From the NCBI GenBank assembly GCA_008638415.1, contig VWVT01000009.1, positions 248,001 to 312,000 on the forward strand: a stretch of 64,000 nucleotides of DNA. Direction: 5' to 3'. The stretch's first letter is position 1. Each line of letters begins with the position of its first letter. Source of the DNA: Nocardiopsis sinuspersici (GTDB taxonomy: Bacteria; Actinomycetota; Actinomycetes; Streptosporangiales; Streptosporangiaceae). Under the pieces are notes generated by a model, which had not been told where the DNA came from, made no database searches, and saw only the letters and a list, made by a program, of their open reading frames with translations. Position numbers and translations under genes: made by a program. Below, piece after piece: positions 15,941 through 24,890 of the stretch.

Positions 15941-16924
15941 ATGAGAGCTGTAGTCACTGGTGGAGCCGGTTTCATCGGCTCGCACCTGTGCGATCACCTG
16001 ATCGCCCGGGGCCATCGGGTCACCGTCCTGGACGACCTGTCGACCGGGTCCCTGGGAAACCTGGTGCAGGCACAGGGTTCACCCGGATTCCGTTTCGTGG
16101 AAGGCGACGTTCTGGACCGCGACCTGGTCGACTCCCTGGTCTCGGAGGCGGACACCGTGTTTCACCTGGCCGCGGCCGTGGGCGTGTACAACATCGTCGA
16201 CAACCCGCTGCGCTCCCTGCGGGTCAACCTGCACGGGACTGAGAACGTGGTGGAGTCGGCCGTGGCGCACCGGGTGCCCTACATGGTCGCCTCGACCAGC
16301 GAGGTCTACGGCAAGAACGACGCCGACGGGCTCAAGGAGGGCGACGACCGCGTCTACGGCCCGGCCACCAAGAGCCGCTGGTCCTACGCCGCGGCGAAGA
16401 GCCTGGACGAACTGGTGGCCTACGTGCACGGCGTCGAGTCCGGCGTGCCGTGCGTCATCACCCGCTTCTTCAACGTGGTCGGCCCCCGCCAGACGGGCCG
16501 CTACGGGATGGTGGTGCCCCGCTTCGTCGACCAGGCGATGTCGGACGAGCCCATCACCGTGTACGGCACGGGCACGCAGCGCCGCTGCTTCGGTTCGGTG
16601 TTCGACGTGGTGCCCGCGCTCCCGCTGCTGATGGACGCACCGGAGGCCTACAACCAGGCGGTCAACCTCGGCGGACACGAGGAGGTCTCCATCAAGGGGC
16701 TCGCCGACCGGGTCGTGGAACTGACCGGGTCCAGGAGCCCGATCACCTTCGTCGGCTACGAGGAGGCCTACGGCGAGGGCTACGAGGACATGCAGCGCCG
16801 CTACCCGGACACGTCGCTGGCCGCGCGGCTGATCGGGTACCGGCCCGAGCGCGACCTCAACGACATCATCCGGTCGATCGTGGAGCACCGCCGCACGGAG
16901 GGACCGGTCCCCGAGCCGGTGTGA
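15941..16924 (+). CDS. NAD-dependent sugar epimerase/dehydratase
   Basis: A 327-residue extended short-chain dehydrogenase. It has the Rossmann motif TGGAGFIGS at residues 7-15, a catalytic STSEVYG segment, and the Y-x-x-x-K pair in WSYAAAKSLDELVAY. RFFNVVGPRQTGRYGMVVPRF is typical of UDP-glucose 4-epimerase or GDP-mannose dehydratase relatives. The ATG at 15941 with GGAGGGG seven bases ahead is clearly better than an in-frame upstream start at 15902. It likely interconverts a nucleotide sugar for the neighbouring glycan genes; substrate and reaction type cannot be settled from sequence. Confidence 0.88.
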   Translation: MRAVVTGGAGFIGSHLCDHLIARGHRVTVLDDLSTGSLGNLVQAQGSPGFRFVEGDVLDRDLVDSLVSEADTVFHLAAAVGVYNIVDNPLRSLRVNLHGTENVVESAVAHRVPYMVASTSEVYGKNDADGLKEGDDRVYGPATKSRWSYAAAKSLDELVAYVHGVESGVPCVITRFFNVVGPRQTGRYGMVVPRFVDQAMSDEPITVYGTGTQRRCFGSVFDVVPALPLLMDAPEAYNQAVNLGGHEEVSIKGLADRVVELTGSRSPITFVGYEEAYGEGYEDMQRRYPDTSLAARLIGYRPERDLNDIIRSIVEHRRTEGPVPEPV

Positions 16925-17283
16925 GCCGAGCCGCCGCCGGCCCGGGCGCCCTCTCCGCCCCGGCTGGTCCACACGACCCGTGAACGGACGGGTACCGGGG
17001 CAGTCGCGCCCCCTTCCGCGGAAGGGGCGGCCACCCACCCCGGACACGGTGCGCTCCACGCCCGCCGAGGGCAGCCGCACCGGGTACCCGGCCGCGGGCC
17101 CGACAAGGGCATAGGACCCGCCGGACGCACCACCCGTCCGGCGGAGCGACTCCCCCTGCGACGAGTCCGCCCCGGCTCCCGAGGGAGCACGGCGGCACGA
17201 GGGACACGGCGGTACCGGAAGGCACCGGGAGCACGGGGAGGACCGGATCGACGCGGACGCGTTCCGAACCGCCCCATCCTCCC
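16925..17283. other. GC-rich gap with no recognised feature
   Basis: 359 bases between the epimerase stop and the end of the second DUF202 gene. Both genes end here, so no promoter is expected. Several short GC-rich inverted repeats are present, none clearly a terminator. Confidence 0.6.
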
Positions 17284-17718
17284 TCAGAGGCCCAGAAGCA
17301 CCGTCAGCACCAGAACACCGACCAGGGCGAGGACACCCGCGCACAGGACCGCCATCGCCCACGGACGCGCCAGGTACAGCGGCGGCCTTCCCGTCTCCGG
17401 AACACGCGTACCGTGCTCGCAGGCGCGCCACCGAAACCACAGGTGCAACCCCAGCACCAGCCCGATGACCAGCAGCACGGCCATCGTCGCCACGCGCACC
17501 ACGAGGGGCGCCTCCGGAACGTTGTCACCGCCGGGCACCAGCGAGCCGCGCAGGAACAGCAGCCCCACCACGACCAACAGGGCGATCGTGCGCTGCCAGG
17601 CCAGCAGCGTGCGCTCGGGTTGCAGGCCGGAGCCGTTGTGTTCGGTGGGGGGTTCGGCAGGGGGTTCGTCGGGAGACTCGGCGAAGGGTTCGTTGGGGGG
17701 CTCGGCGGAAGAAGTCAC
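17284..17718 (-). CDS. DUF202-family membrane protein (second of a pair)
   Basis: A 144-residue protein with an acidic, Pro/Glu-rich N-terminus of about 30 residues (PPNEPFAESPDEPPAEPP). The DUF202 signature LQPERTLLAWQRTIALLVV follows, then helices around MAVLLVIGLVLGLHLWF and AMAVLCAGVLALVGVLVLTV. DUF202 proteins have three membrane spans and no known function. The GTG at 17718 overlaps the stop of the preceding DUF202 gene as GTGA. Such adjacent, diverged pairs are common in actinobacteria and probably form a heteromeric complex, which is inference. Confidence 0.8.
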   Translation of the reverse strand: MTSSAEPPNEPFAESPDEPPAEPPTEHNGSGLQPERTLLAWQRTIALLVVVGLLFLRGSLVPGGDNVPEAPLVVRVATMAVLLVIGLVLGLHLWFRWRACEHGTRVPETGRPPLYLARPWAMAVLCAGVLALVGVLVLTVLLGL

Positions 17719-18077
17719 AGCAGGTTGCCCAACAGCACCAGGGCGCACACCAGTCCCACCGCGAAGGTGGTGATCACCGGCAGCACGCTCATCTTCAGGG
17801 CCTCGCCACGGCTCATGAGCTTCTGCACGCGGTACCAGCGCAGGGGGGCGTAGACGGTGATGACCCCGGCCAGCCCCGCCAGCACCAGGCCGACCGCGGT
17901 GCGCGGCACCTGGGCCCAGTCGAGTGGGAGCAGGTGCAGGACGGCGACGGCACCGGCGAGGATGGCCAGCGCGGTGCGGATCCATGCGAGGAAGGTCCGC
18001 TCGTTGGCGAGGGTGAAACGGTAGTCGACCAACCGCTTCGCCCCCCGTGAGTCCTCCGGGCGCGTCTCGGAACCCAA
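17715..18077 (-). CDS. DUF202-family membrane protein, YidH type
   Basis: About 120 residues if translated from the TTG at 18077, which has AAAGGGG seven bases upstream and gives the usual YidH length. A GTG-rich upstream start at 18176 is possible but adds an unconserved Arg/Gly segment. The signature DYRFTLANERTFLAWIRTALAIL is followed by helices LVLAGLAGVITVYAPL and VLPVITTFAVGLVCALVLL. It forms an overlapping two-gene operon with the next DUF202 gene and diverges from thioredoxin. A long inverted repeat lies in the shared upstream region. Confidence 0.8.
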   Translation of the reverse strand: MGSETRPEDSRGAKRLVDYRFTLANERTFLAWIRTALAILAGAVAVLHLLPLDWAQVPRTAVGLVLAGLAGVITVYAPLRWYRVQKLMSRGEALKMSVLPVITTFAVGLVCALVLLGNLL

Positions 18078-18181
18078 TCGCTCACCCCTTTCACCAGGGA
18101 ACTCGTGTGTCCGGCCTCCGTGAGGTCCACGAGGGCCGCCATGCCGGGCACGTACCCCTCTGACACTAACCATCACTCATC

Positions 18182-18222
18182 TTTCCGCCCAAACAGGTAT
18201 GTAGAGCTTGTTTAGGCGGAAA
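18182..18222. promoter_or_regulatory. long inverted repeat between DUF202 operon and thioredoxin
   Basis: TTTCCGCCCAAACA (18182-18195) and TGTTTAGGCGGAAA (18209-18222) match at 13 of 14 positions around a 13-base spacer. The site is in the divergent promoter region and could be an operator for either side. I do not recognise a known regulator consensus. Confidence 0.55.
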
Positions 18223-18358
18223 ACAACCGGTCGACCGGCACGGCCCGTAGTCTTCGGGACGCATGCGGAACAAACGAGTGGGCACGACCGCTGTAGTCAC
18301 GAGAGATGGCGGTTGGCCGACGGTCGACACCAACCAACGAACAGATACAGGAGACCAC

Positions 18359-18742
18359 GTGCCCACGGTCGAGCTCACCAAGGACAACTTCGCGGAAACG
18401 CTGAAGGACAACGACTTCGTCCTCATCGACTTCTGGGCGGACTGGTGCGGTCCCTGCCGGCAGTTCGCCCCGGTGTTCGAGACCTCCTCGGAGAAGCACA
18501 CCGACATCGTGCACGCCAAGGTGGACACCGAGGCGCAGCGCGAACTCGCCTTCGAGTTCAAGATCCAGTCCATCCCGACCCTGATGATCGTGCGCGAGCG
18601 CACCGTCATCTACAACGAGCCCGGCGCACTGCCCGCCGAGGCTCTGGAGAGCCTGGTCACCCAGGCCCGGGAGCTGGACATGGACGAGGTCCGCCAGAAG
18701 ATCGACGAGCAGGGCGCCGAGTCCCAGGACGCCCAGGAGTAG
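18359..18742 (+). CDS. thioredoxin
   Basis: A 127-residue thioredoxin, a general disulfide reductant of the cytoplasm. The redox motif [15 protein letters not shown] has the classic Cys-Gly-Pro-Cys, followed by IPTLMIV with the conserved cis-proline. I take the GTG at 18359, seven bases after CAGGAG, because it gives the standard thioredoxin N-terminus ([11 protein letters not shown]). The C-terminal 20 residues ([21 protein letters not shown]) are an acidic extension beyond the usual 105-residue fold. A strong hairpin follows. It is monocistronic and divergent from two DUF202 genes. Confidence 0.93.
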   Translation: MPTVELTKDNFAETLKDNDFVLIDFWADWCGPCRQFAPVFETSSEKHTDIVHAKVDTEAQRELAFEFKIQSIPTLMIVRERTVIYNEPGALPAEALESLVTQARELDMDEVRQKIDEQGAESQDAQE

Positions 18743-18752
18743 ACCCACATCC

Positions 18753-18798
18753 CGAGTGCCCCGGACACCCCGCCACGGTGGGGTGTCCGGGGCACTCG
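18753..18798 (+). terminator. terminator hairpin after thioredoxin
   Basis: Two perfect 19-bp arms, beginning CGAGTGCCCCGG and ending CCGGGGCACTCG, enclose an 8-base loop eleven bases after the stop. No T tract follows, as is common in high-GC genomes. From 18799 to 19081 I see no gene or other clear signal. Confidence 0.8.
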
Positions 18799-19081
18799 TG
18801 TGTCCGGGGCCGGACGCACGGACTCCGATCCGCTTCCCGTCGCGAGCCCTCGGGCCGCCCGGGGAAGCGGAGAAATCCGTCCAGACAGGACGGGAGGTCA
18901 CCAACGGGTTCGTACCCGGTCATCTGCCCGTGCTCGCTCTCCGCCGTGGTGGGAGGGGGCGAGGAGGTCCCGCGGGCGGGCTGGTCGGCGCGGCCGCGAG
19001 GCGGAGAGTCCCCTGGCGAACTCCTTCGGTGACGGGCGGACCACGCCCGGCGTTCACGGGTCCGCCGAGTCCACCGCCCAC

Positions 19082-19125
19082 GTTCACCTCGGTCACGGGG
19101 TTCGTTCACCCACACTTCACACAGG
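19082..19125 (+). promoter_or_regulatory. PHO box upstream of pstB1
   Basis: Four 11-base units are in register: GTTCACCTCGG, a degenerate TCACGGGGTTC, GTTCACCCACA and CTTCACACAGG. This matches the actinobacterial PhoP direct-repeat pattern (GTTCACC every 11 bases). CATATT follows at 19126 as a possible -10 box. Phosphate-starvation induction of pstB1 is therefore likely. Confidence 0.75.
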
Positions 19126-19208
19126 CATATTTCCATGGGATACGACCGCGCTCCGCCGGTTCCGCCCTCCATGAACGCGCGAGCACCGTCCGACACGGAA
19201 GTGGCCCC

Positions 19209-20078
19209 ATGTCTGTCAGCAACACCGCATCCCTCTCGGGAACCGAGACCGGTCGCGTCGTCCCCGACACCATCCGGTACAACCGCGAGGTTCCCGGCCT
19301 GGGCGACCCCGTCTTCGACGTTTCCGGCCTCTCGGTCTACTACGGGGACAACAAGGCCGTGCGCGACGTGGACCTGAAGGTGGGCCCCCGCCAGATCACC
19401 GCCATGATCGGCCCGTCCGGCTGCGGCAAGAGCACCGTCCTGCGCACCCTCAACCGCATGAACGACCTCATCCCCGGCGCACGCGTCGAGGGAGAGGTCA
19501 CCTACCACGGTGAGGACCTGTACGGCCCCGAGGTGGACCCCATCGAGGTGCGCCGCCGCATCGGCATGGTCTTCCAGAAGCCCAACCCGTTCCCCAAGTC
19601 GATCTACGACAACGTGGCCTTCGGCCCGCGCATCATGGGTGTCCGGAACGGCCTGGACGAGATCGTCGAGGAGTCGCTCACGAAGGCCGCGCTGTGGGAC
19701 GAGGTCAAGGACAAGCTGAAGGCCAGTGCCTTCGCCCTCTCCGGCGGACAGCAGCAGCGGCTGTGCATCGCCCGCGCGATCGCGGTCAACCCCGAGGTGA
19801 TCCTGATGGACGAGCCCTGCTCGGCGCTCGACCCCATCGCGACCCTCAAGATCGAGGACCTGATGTACGAGCTGGCCAGCGAGTACACCATCGTGATCGT
19901 CACGCACAACATGCAGCAGGCGGCGCGCGTGTCCGACCGTACGGCGTTCTTCACCGCCGGCGTGGACGACGGGGGCGACCGCTACGGCAGCCTCGTGGAA
20001 TTCGACGAGACCGCGACGATCTTCAGCAAGCCCTCCGACCAGAGGACCGAGGACTATATCAGCGGCCGCTTCGGCTGA
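19209..20078 (+). CDS. pstB: phosphate ABC transporter ATP-binding protein (first copy)
   Basis: A 289-residue PstB. It has Walker A ([20 protein letters not shown]), the PstB-specific [20 protein letters not shown], the signature [15 protein letters not shown], Walker B ([13 protein letters not shown]) and the H-loop [14 protein letters not shown]. It ends DYISGRFG. The ATG at 19209 gives the family start. It is not next to a permease on this strand; the pstSCA genes, with a second pstB, face it from 22-26 kb. A PHO box precedes it, and a tandem repeat array starts within its last 15 bases. A response-regulator-like gene follows. Confidence 0.93.
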   Translation: MSVSNTASLSGTETGRVVPDTIRYNREVPGLGDPVFDVSGLSVYYGDNKAVRDVDLKVGPRQITAMIGPSGCGKSTVLRTLNRMNDLIPGARVEGEVTYHGEDLYGPEVDPIEVRRRIGMVFQKPNPFPKSIYDNVAFGPRIMGVRNGLDEIVEESLTKAALWDEVKDKLKASAFALSGGQQQRLCIARAIAVNPEVILMDEPCSALDPIATLKIEDLMYELASEYTIVIVTHNMQQAARVSDRTAFFTAGVDDGGDRYGSLVEFDETATIFSKPSDQRTEDYISGRFG

Positions 20079-20422
20079 GCCGCGCTGACCGCCCGACGCA
20101 GCTCTTCCGAACAGATGTGGCCGCCGACAGGGGGCCGCTTCGGCTGAGCCGACCTGGACCGCCCGACGCAGCTCTTCCGAACAGATGTGGCCGCTGACAG
20201 GGGGCCGCCTCGGCTGAGCCGCGCTGACCGCCCGACGCAGCTCTTCCGAACAGATGTGGCCGCCGACAGGGGGCCGCCTCGGCTGAGCCGCGCTGACCGC
20301 CCGACGCAGCTCTTCCGAACAGATGTGGCCGCCGACAGGGGGCCGCTTCGGCTGAGCCGCGCTGAACCGGACTGGACCGCCCATCGCAGCCCCCTCCGGA
20401 CAGATGTGGCCGCAGGCAGGGG
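20064..20422 (+). repeat. tandem array of 69-bp units overlapping the pstB1 3' end
   Basis: Units at 20064-20132, 20133-20202, 20203-20271 and 20272-20340 are 69-70 bp and nearly identical; a fifth, diverged unit runs from 20341 to about 20422. Each starts GGCCGCYTCGGCTGAGCC, so the last codons and TGA of pstB1 are the beginning of unit 1. Each also contains CTCTTCCGAACAGATGTGG. The array fills the 404-base gap between pstB1 and the regulator gene. There is no spacer/repeat structure, so it is not CRISPR. Confidence 0.95.
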
Positions 20423-20482
20423 CTCCACCGGGCCGGGCCGGCCAGTCTGCCGCAGTCCCCTCTTAGACGAAGTGGACCTCCC

Positions 20483-21274
20483 ATGACCGCGCTCACATCC
20501 TCCGCCACCGTTCCGTTCCCGGCCGCACCGGCCGAGGACGGCGTGATGGAGCGCGCGGGGCGGCCCGAGGGGCCCATTCGCGTGCTCCTGGTGGAGCCGG
20601 AGTCGGAGCAGTCCCACCAACTGGTGCTGTCGCTGAGCGGACACGACGTGGACATCACGGTGTGCGTGGACGGCGCCGAGGCGCTGCTGCGGGTGGGGAT
20701 GATGCGCCCGGACACCCTGGTGACCAGCGCGGACCCGCCGGAGGTGGACCTGGAGACGCTGGTACGGGTGACCCGGCGGGCGACGGAGATCCCCATCCTC
20801 ATCGGAGTGGGCCCCGGCGACTCCCAGCGGGCGATGCGCGCGCTGGCCGTGGGGGCCACCGCCTGCGTCAGCCGCCCCTACCGGATCCCGGAGCTGGCGG
20901 CCCTGCTGCGCGGATCGCTGCCGGGGCCGGACGGAGGCGGCTCCGACCGCTCCGTCTCCCCCACCGCGCTGCGCTCGGGCGCGCTGGAGCTGGACGCGCT
21001 GGGACACCGGCTGTTCGTGGACGGCGAGCCGGTCAACCTGGCGCTGCGGGAGTTCGGGATCATGGACTTCCTGCTCAGGAACAACGGCAGGGTGGTCAGC
21101 CGCGAGGAGCTGTGGACCGAGGTCTGGCACAAGCCGCTGCCCCCGGTCAACAACACGATCGCCGTGCACATCCGCCGCCTGCGGCACAAGCTGGGCGACT
21201 CCGAGGCCCGGCCCAGGTTCATCCACACGGTGCGGGGCATCGGTTACCGGCTCGACGCGGACGCGGCCTCCTGA
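20483..21274 (+). CDS. OmpR/PhoB-type winged-helix regulator with degenerate receiver domain
   Basis: A 263-residue regulator. Residues about 30-145 have a receiver-like fold, but the acidic pair is EPE (VLLVEPESEQ). The phospho-acceptor position in PDTLVTSADPP has no matching Asp, and the usual K-P is R-P (VSRPYRIPEL). The C-terminal trans_reg_C domain is intact: LREFGIMDFLLRNNGRVVSREELW, NTIAVHIRRLRHKLGD, IHTVRGIGYRL. It therefore probably acts without phosphorylation, like orphan RedZ/GlnR-type regulators. It follows pstB1 across a repeat array and converges on a paralogue at the end of the pst operon. Confidence 0.85.
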   Translation: MTALTSSATVPFPAAPAEDGVMERAGRPEGPIRVLLVEPESEQSHQLVLSLSGHDVDITVCVDGAEALLRVGMMRPDTLVTSADPPEVDLETLVRVTRRATEIPILIGVGPGDSQRAMRALAVGATACVSRPYRIPELAALLRGSLPGPDGGGSDRSVSPTALRSGALELDALGHRLFVDGEPVNLALREFGIMDFLLRNNGRVVSREELWTEVWHKPLPPVNNTIAVHIRRLRHKLGDSEARPRFIHTVRGIGYRLDADAAS

Positions 21275-21309
21275 CGCCGAAGGTCCGCGCGCCCCCCGTC
21301 CCCGGCCGT

Positions 21310-22056
21310 TCACTCCCCGTCGGCTCCGGGAACCGTGAAGCGGTAACCGATCCCGTGGACCGTGGTGATCCACCGCGCCCGGGGCCCGCCGTCCTCCAGC
21401 CTCTTGCGCAGACGCATGATGTGGACGTTGAGGGTGTTGCCGCGTACCGCGGCGTCCCCCCAGGCGGCACGGACCAGCTCGTGCCGGGGAACGACGGCGC
21501 CCACCCGCTCCGCCAGGTACCGCAGCAGCAGGAACTCGGTGGGGGGAACGGGCACCGGCCGGCCGTCGAGCAGGAACTCCGGCGCGGTGCCCTCGATGCG
21601 CAGTCTCCCGAGCTCTATGGGCCCCAGGACCGCGGAGGGCCCCGTGTGCCCGGCGTGTCCGCCGAGCAGCGATCTCAGCGCGGTGACCAGGCCCTCCCTC
21701 CGGTACGGCCTCTGCACCACGAGGGTCGCGCCCAGGGCACGCGCCCGGTCCGCGTATCCCGCGTCCCCCGCCGGCGCCCCCACGGCGATGGGCAGGGCGC
21801 GGTCCGAGAGTCGCACCGACCTCAGGAAGTCCGGCGTGCTGAAGGGCCCCGGGAAGGGGCCCACGAGCACGGCGTCGGGGGCGCTGCGTTCCAGGAGCGC
21901 CAGCGCGTCCCGGGTGTCGGCGCAGTACAGGACGTTGACCGGTTCGGCCGAGAGCACCTCACCGAGCTCGGCGGCCACCTCCCGGTCCCCTTCCGCGGCG
22001 AGCAGCAGGGGCCGGGCCCCGTCCGTGCTCCGTGGTCCTGTTCTGTGTGGCGACAC
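21310..22056 (-). CDS. second OmpR/PhoB-type regulator with degenerate receiver domain
   Basis: A 248-residue paralogue of the convergent regulator. The N-terminal receiver-like part (LLLAAEGDREVAAELGEVL) lacks the acidic pair, the acceptor site reads PDAVLVGPFPG without Asp, and the lysine site is RPYRREGL. The DNA-binding domain is complete (PTEFLLLRYLAERVGAVVPR, NTLNVHIMRLRKRLED, TTVHGIGYRFTV). It starts 15 bases after the pstB2 stop, so it is the last gene of the pst operon, in the place where phoU is often found. A role in phosphate control is inferred from position. Confidence 0.83.
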   Translation of the reverse strand: MSPHRTGPRSTDGARPLLLAAEGDREVAAELGEVLSAEPVNVLYCADTRDALALLERSAPDAVLVGPFPGPFSTPDFLRSVRLSDRALPIAVGAPAGDAGYADRARALGATLVVQRPYRREGLVTALRSLLGGHAGHTGPSAVLGPIELGRLRIEGTAPEFLLDGRPVPVPPTEFLLLRYLAERVGAVVPRHELVRAAWGDAAVRGNTLNVHIMRLRKRLEDGGPRARWITTVHGIGYRFTVPGADGE

Positions 22057-22071
22057 TCTGAGACACCCGGC

Positions 22072-22959
22072 TCATCCGACTCTGCCGCTGATGTAGTCCT
22101 CAGTCCTCTTGTCCGTCGGCTTGGTGAAGATCGTCCCCGTCTCGTCGGCCTCGATCAACTGGCCGATCCGGCGTCCCGTGTCGTCGACCTGGACCGAGAA
22201 GAAGGCCGTGCGGTCGGCCACACGCGCGGCCTGGTGCATGTTGTGGGTGACGATGACGATCGAGTAGTGGTTCTTCAGCTCCGCCATGAGGTCCTCGACC
22301 CGGACCGTCGAGATGGGGTCGAGCGCCGAGCAGGGCTCGTCCATCAGGATGACGTCGGGCTCCACCGCGATCGCGCGGGCGATGCACAGCCGCTGCTGCT
22401 GTCCGCCGGAGAGGCTGTACGCGCTCTCCCGGAGCCGGTCGCTGACCTCCTCCCACAGCGCGGCCCCCCGCAGCGCCTTCTCCACGATCTCGTCCATGCT
22501 GCCCTTCATCCCCACGGTGCGGGGGCCGAAGGCGACGTTGTCGTAGATCGACTTGGGGAAGGGGTTGGGCTTCTGGAAGACCATGCCGATGCGCTTGCGG
22601 ACCTGGACCGCGTCCACGGAGGCGCCGTACAGGTCGGTGCCCTTGTACAGCAGCTCCCCCCGCACCCGCGCTCCCGGGATGAGGTCGTTCATCCGGTTCA
22701 GGGAGCGCAGCAGGGTCGACTTGCCGCAGCCGGAGGGACCGATGAACGCGGTGATCTCCTTGGCGCCGATGTCCATGGTCACGCCCGCCAGGGCGGGGTT
22801 CCCGTTGTAGGAGACCGACACGTCACCGAGCTCGAACACGGGGACCTCGTCCGGGGAGGCGGTGCCGACGCCTCCGGGAGCGGTCCCGGGAGCCGTCCCG
22901 GTGGTCCCGGGAGCGGTCCCGGTGGTCTCGTGCCCACTGTTGTCCGGCACCGTGCTCAC
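22072..22959 (-). CDS. pstB: phosphate ABC transporter ATP-binding protein (second copy)
   Basis: A 295-residue PstB with all motifs: [68 protein letters not shown] and [14 protein letters not shown]. The first 38 residues are a low-complexity Gly/Thr/Ala/Pro stretch (repeated GTAPGT) not needed for the fold. The GTG at 22959 overlaps the pstA stop. It sits in the complete pstS-C-A-B operon and is probably the main phosphate ATPase; pstB1 from the facing transcript could serve as an alternative subunit. It ends DYISGRVG, like pstB1. Confidence 0.94.
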   Translation of the reverse strand: MSTVPDNSGHETTGTAPGTTGTAPGTAPGGVGTASPDEVPVFELGDVSVSYNGNPALAGVTMDIGAKEITAFIGPSGCGKSTLLRSLNRMNDLIPGARVRGELLYKGTDLYGASVDAVQVRKRIGMVFQKPNPFPKSIYDNVAFGPRTVGMKGSMDEIVEKALRGAALWEEVSDRLRESAYSLSGGQQQRLCIARAIAVEPDVILMDEPCSALDPISTVRVEDLMAELKNHYSIVIVTHNMHQAARVADRTAFFSVQVDDTGRRIGQLIEADETGTIFTKPTDKRTEDYISGRVG

Positions 22960-23903
22960 CTCGCGTTCTTGTTCTCGTAGTGGTTGCGCAGCCAGATGGC
23001 GAAGGAGTTCATCACCAGGAGCACGGCCAGCATGAGGATGACGCCCGCGGACGCCAGCACGCGGAACTCCTCCTGGGGGCGGCCCGCGTAGTTGAAGATC
23101 TGGACGGGGAGCACGGAGAACTGGCCCTCGAAGAACGACGGGTCGAACATCACGAAGGTGACCGCGCCGACCAGCAGCAGCGGTGCCGCCTCACCGATGG
23201 CGCGGGACACGGACAGGATGACGCCGGTGATGATGCCGGGCAGCGCTCCGGGCAGGACGTGGTGCCAGATGGTCTGCCACTGGGTGGCCCCCAGCCCGAG
23301 GGAGCCCAGGCGGGTGGACGGCGGCACGGCCCGGATCGCCTCGCGGGAGGCGAGGATGACGGTGGGCAGGACCAGCAGCGACAGTGTGAGCGACCCCGCC
23401 GCGGCGACGAAGCCGAGGTCGAGCGGGCCGCGCACGATGAACGCCAGGCCCAGGATGCCGAAGACGATGGAGGGCACCGCGGCGAGGTTTTGGATGTTGA
23501 CCTCGATGAGGCGGTTCCACCACCGGGTCTGGTCGGCGTACTCCTCCAGGTAGACCGCCGCGCCCACGCCCACGGGGACGATGAACAGGATGACGCCGCC
23601 GATCACGTACAGCGACCCGAGGATCGCGGTGCGGTATCCGGCGGTCTCCGGCGTGATGGAGGAGGGGCCCGCGGTGATCAGGTTCATGTCCAGCCGGGGT
23701 GCGCCGTCGACGAACGACCAGACGATGATGGACACCATGCCGAGGAGGGCGAATCCCATGCCGAGCAGCAGCAGGGAGCGGAAGAGCACGTTGCCGATGC
23801 GGTCCGCGCGCGAACTCGCGCCGAACACGCTCTCGGTGGCGTTGCGTGCCCCCGCCACGGCCAGGCGCGCCCTCTGGGGCTGCTTGCCCTTCTGGATGAC
23901 CAT
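22956..23903 (-). CDS. pstA: phosphate ABC transporter permease PstA
   Basis: A 315-residue permease with six predicted helices of the PstA/PstC family. The EAA-like cytoplasmic loop reads [37 protein letters not shown]. The end [12 protein letters not shown] is typical. The ATG at 23903 overlaps the pstC stop, and its own stop overlaps the pstB2 start, so translation is coupled through the operon. With PstC it forms the channel for phosphate released from PstS. Confidence 0.93.
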   Translation of the reverse strand: MVIQKGKQPQRARLAVAGARNATESVFGASSRADRIGNVLFRSLLLLGMGFALLGMVSIIVWSFVDGAPRLDMNLITAGPSSITPETAGYRTAILGSLYVIGGVILFIVPVGVGAAVYLEEYADQTRWWNRLIEVNIQNLAAVPSIVFGILGLAFIVRGPLDLGFVAAAGSLTLSLLVLPTVILASREAIRAVPPSTRLGSLGLGATQWQTIWHHVLPGALPGIITGVILSVSRAIGEAAPLLLVGAVTFVMFDPSFFEGQFSVLPVQIFNYAGRPQEEFRVLASAGVILMLAVLLVMNSFAIWLRNHYENKNAR

Positions 23904-24862
23904 TACTCGTACACCTCACGGAAGCGGCGGACCAGGCGGGTCGCGATGATGTTCATGGTCAGGGTCATCGTGAACAGCAGGGCGCCGACCGCGAAGATCG
24001 TGTCGTAGACGACCGTGCCCTGCGAGATGTCACCCGTGGCGGTGCCGCCGATGTAGGCGGTCATGGTCTGGGCCGAGCCGAACCAGTTGAACGTCAGGTT
24101 CGGGTTTCCGGCGCCCGCGGCGATGAGGACGACCATCGTCTCGCCGATGGCGCGCGACGTGCCCAGGACGACCGCGGCGATGATGCCGGAGATCGCGGCC
24201 GGGAAGATCACACGCATCGACACCCGCATCTTGCTGGCGCCCAGGGCGTAGGCGCCCTCACGCAGTCCGGCGGGGACCGAGCGCATCGCGTCCTCGGAGA
24301 CGGAGGCGACCAGCGGGACGATCAGCAGGCCCACGGCCACACCGGCGATACCGATGGAGAACGGGGTGTCCCAGGGGAGGAACGGGAGGTACCGCTCGGC
24401 CAGCGGACGCATGAAGAAGAACGCGAAGAGGCCGATCGCGACGGTCGGGATGCCCTCCAGGACCTCCAGCGCGGGCTTGACCACCTTGCGCACCCGGGAG
24501 GAGGCGTACTCCGACAGGTAGATGGCCGAGGCGAGGCCGACCGGGATCGCGACCGCCAGCGCGGTGACGACGACGATCAGGGTGCCCACGACGATCGGCA
24601 GGACGCCGAAGGAGGGGTTGGCGAACGCCGGGGCCCAGGTCGTGCCGGTCAGGAACTCCACCAGCGGGATCTGGCCGAAGAAGTTCACCGTCGGGACGAC
24701 GAGGGAGATGACGATCCCCGTCGTGACCAGGATGGAGAAGGCCGCGCACAGGGCGAGGAAGGTCTTGATGACCTTCTCCCCCCAGCGGGATGTTCCGGCG
24801 CCCGCCAACGGCCGGCGCGGGCTCGCGCCGGCCGTGGAAGCCGCCATGCTGCTGTGTGCCAT
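23903..24862 (-). CDS. pstC: phosphate ABC transporter permease PstC
   Basis: A 319-residue permease. The N-terminus is cytoplasmic and basic (GTSRWGEKVIKTFLALCAAFS). A large external loop after helix 1 contains the PstC-typical FLTGTTWAPAFANPSFGVLPI. The EAA-like loop reads DAMRSVPAGLREGAYALGASKMRVSMRVIFPAAISGI. Its stop overlaps the pstA start. It lies 28 bases after pstS and completes the high-affinity phosphate channel. Confidence 0.93.
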   Translation of the reverse strand: MAHSSMAASTAGASPRRPLAGAGTSRWGEKVIKTFLALCAAFSILVTTGIVISLVVPTVNFFGQIPLVEFLTGTTWAPAFANPSFGVLPIVVGTLIVVVTALAVAIPVGLASAIYLSEYASSRVRKVVKPALEVLEGIPTVAIGLFAFFFMRPLAERYLPFLPWDTPFSIGIAGVAVGLLIVPLVASVSEDAMRSVPAGLREGAYALGASKMRVSMRVIFPAAISGIIAAVVLGTSRAIGETMVVLIAAGAGNPNLTFNWFGSAQTMTAYIGGTATGDISQGTVVYDTIFAVGALLFTMTLTMNIIATRLVRRFREVYE

Positions 24863-24890
24863 GGCTGATTGGCTCTCAGGTCGGGGTTCG

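Noticed and set aside
18756-19208. N-terminal extension of PstB1 or a separate gene upstream
   Set aside because: The frame is open but Pro/Arg-rich and covers the PHO box. The PstB family starts at the ATG at 19209.
20064-20422. CRISPR array
   Set aside because: Units are contiguous and nearly identical throughout, with no variable spacers and no cas genes nearby.
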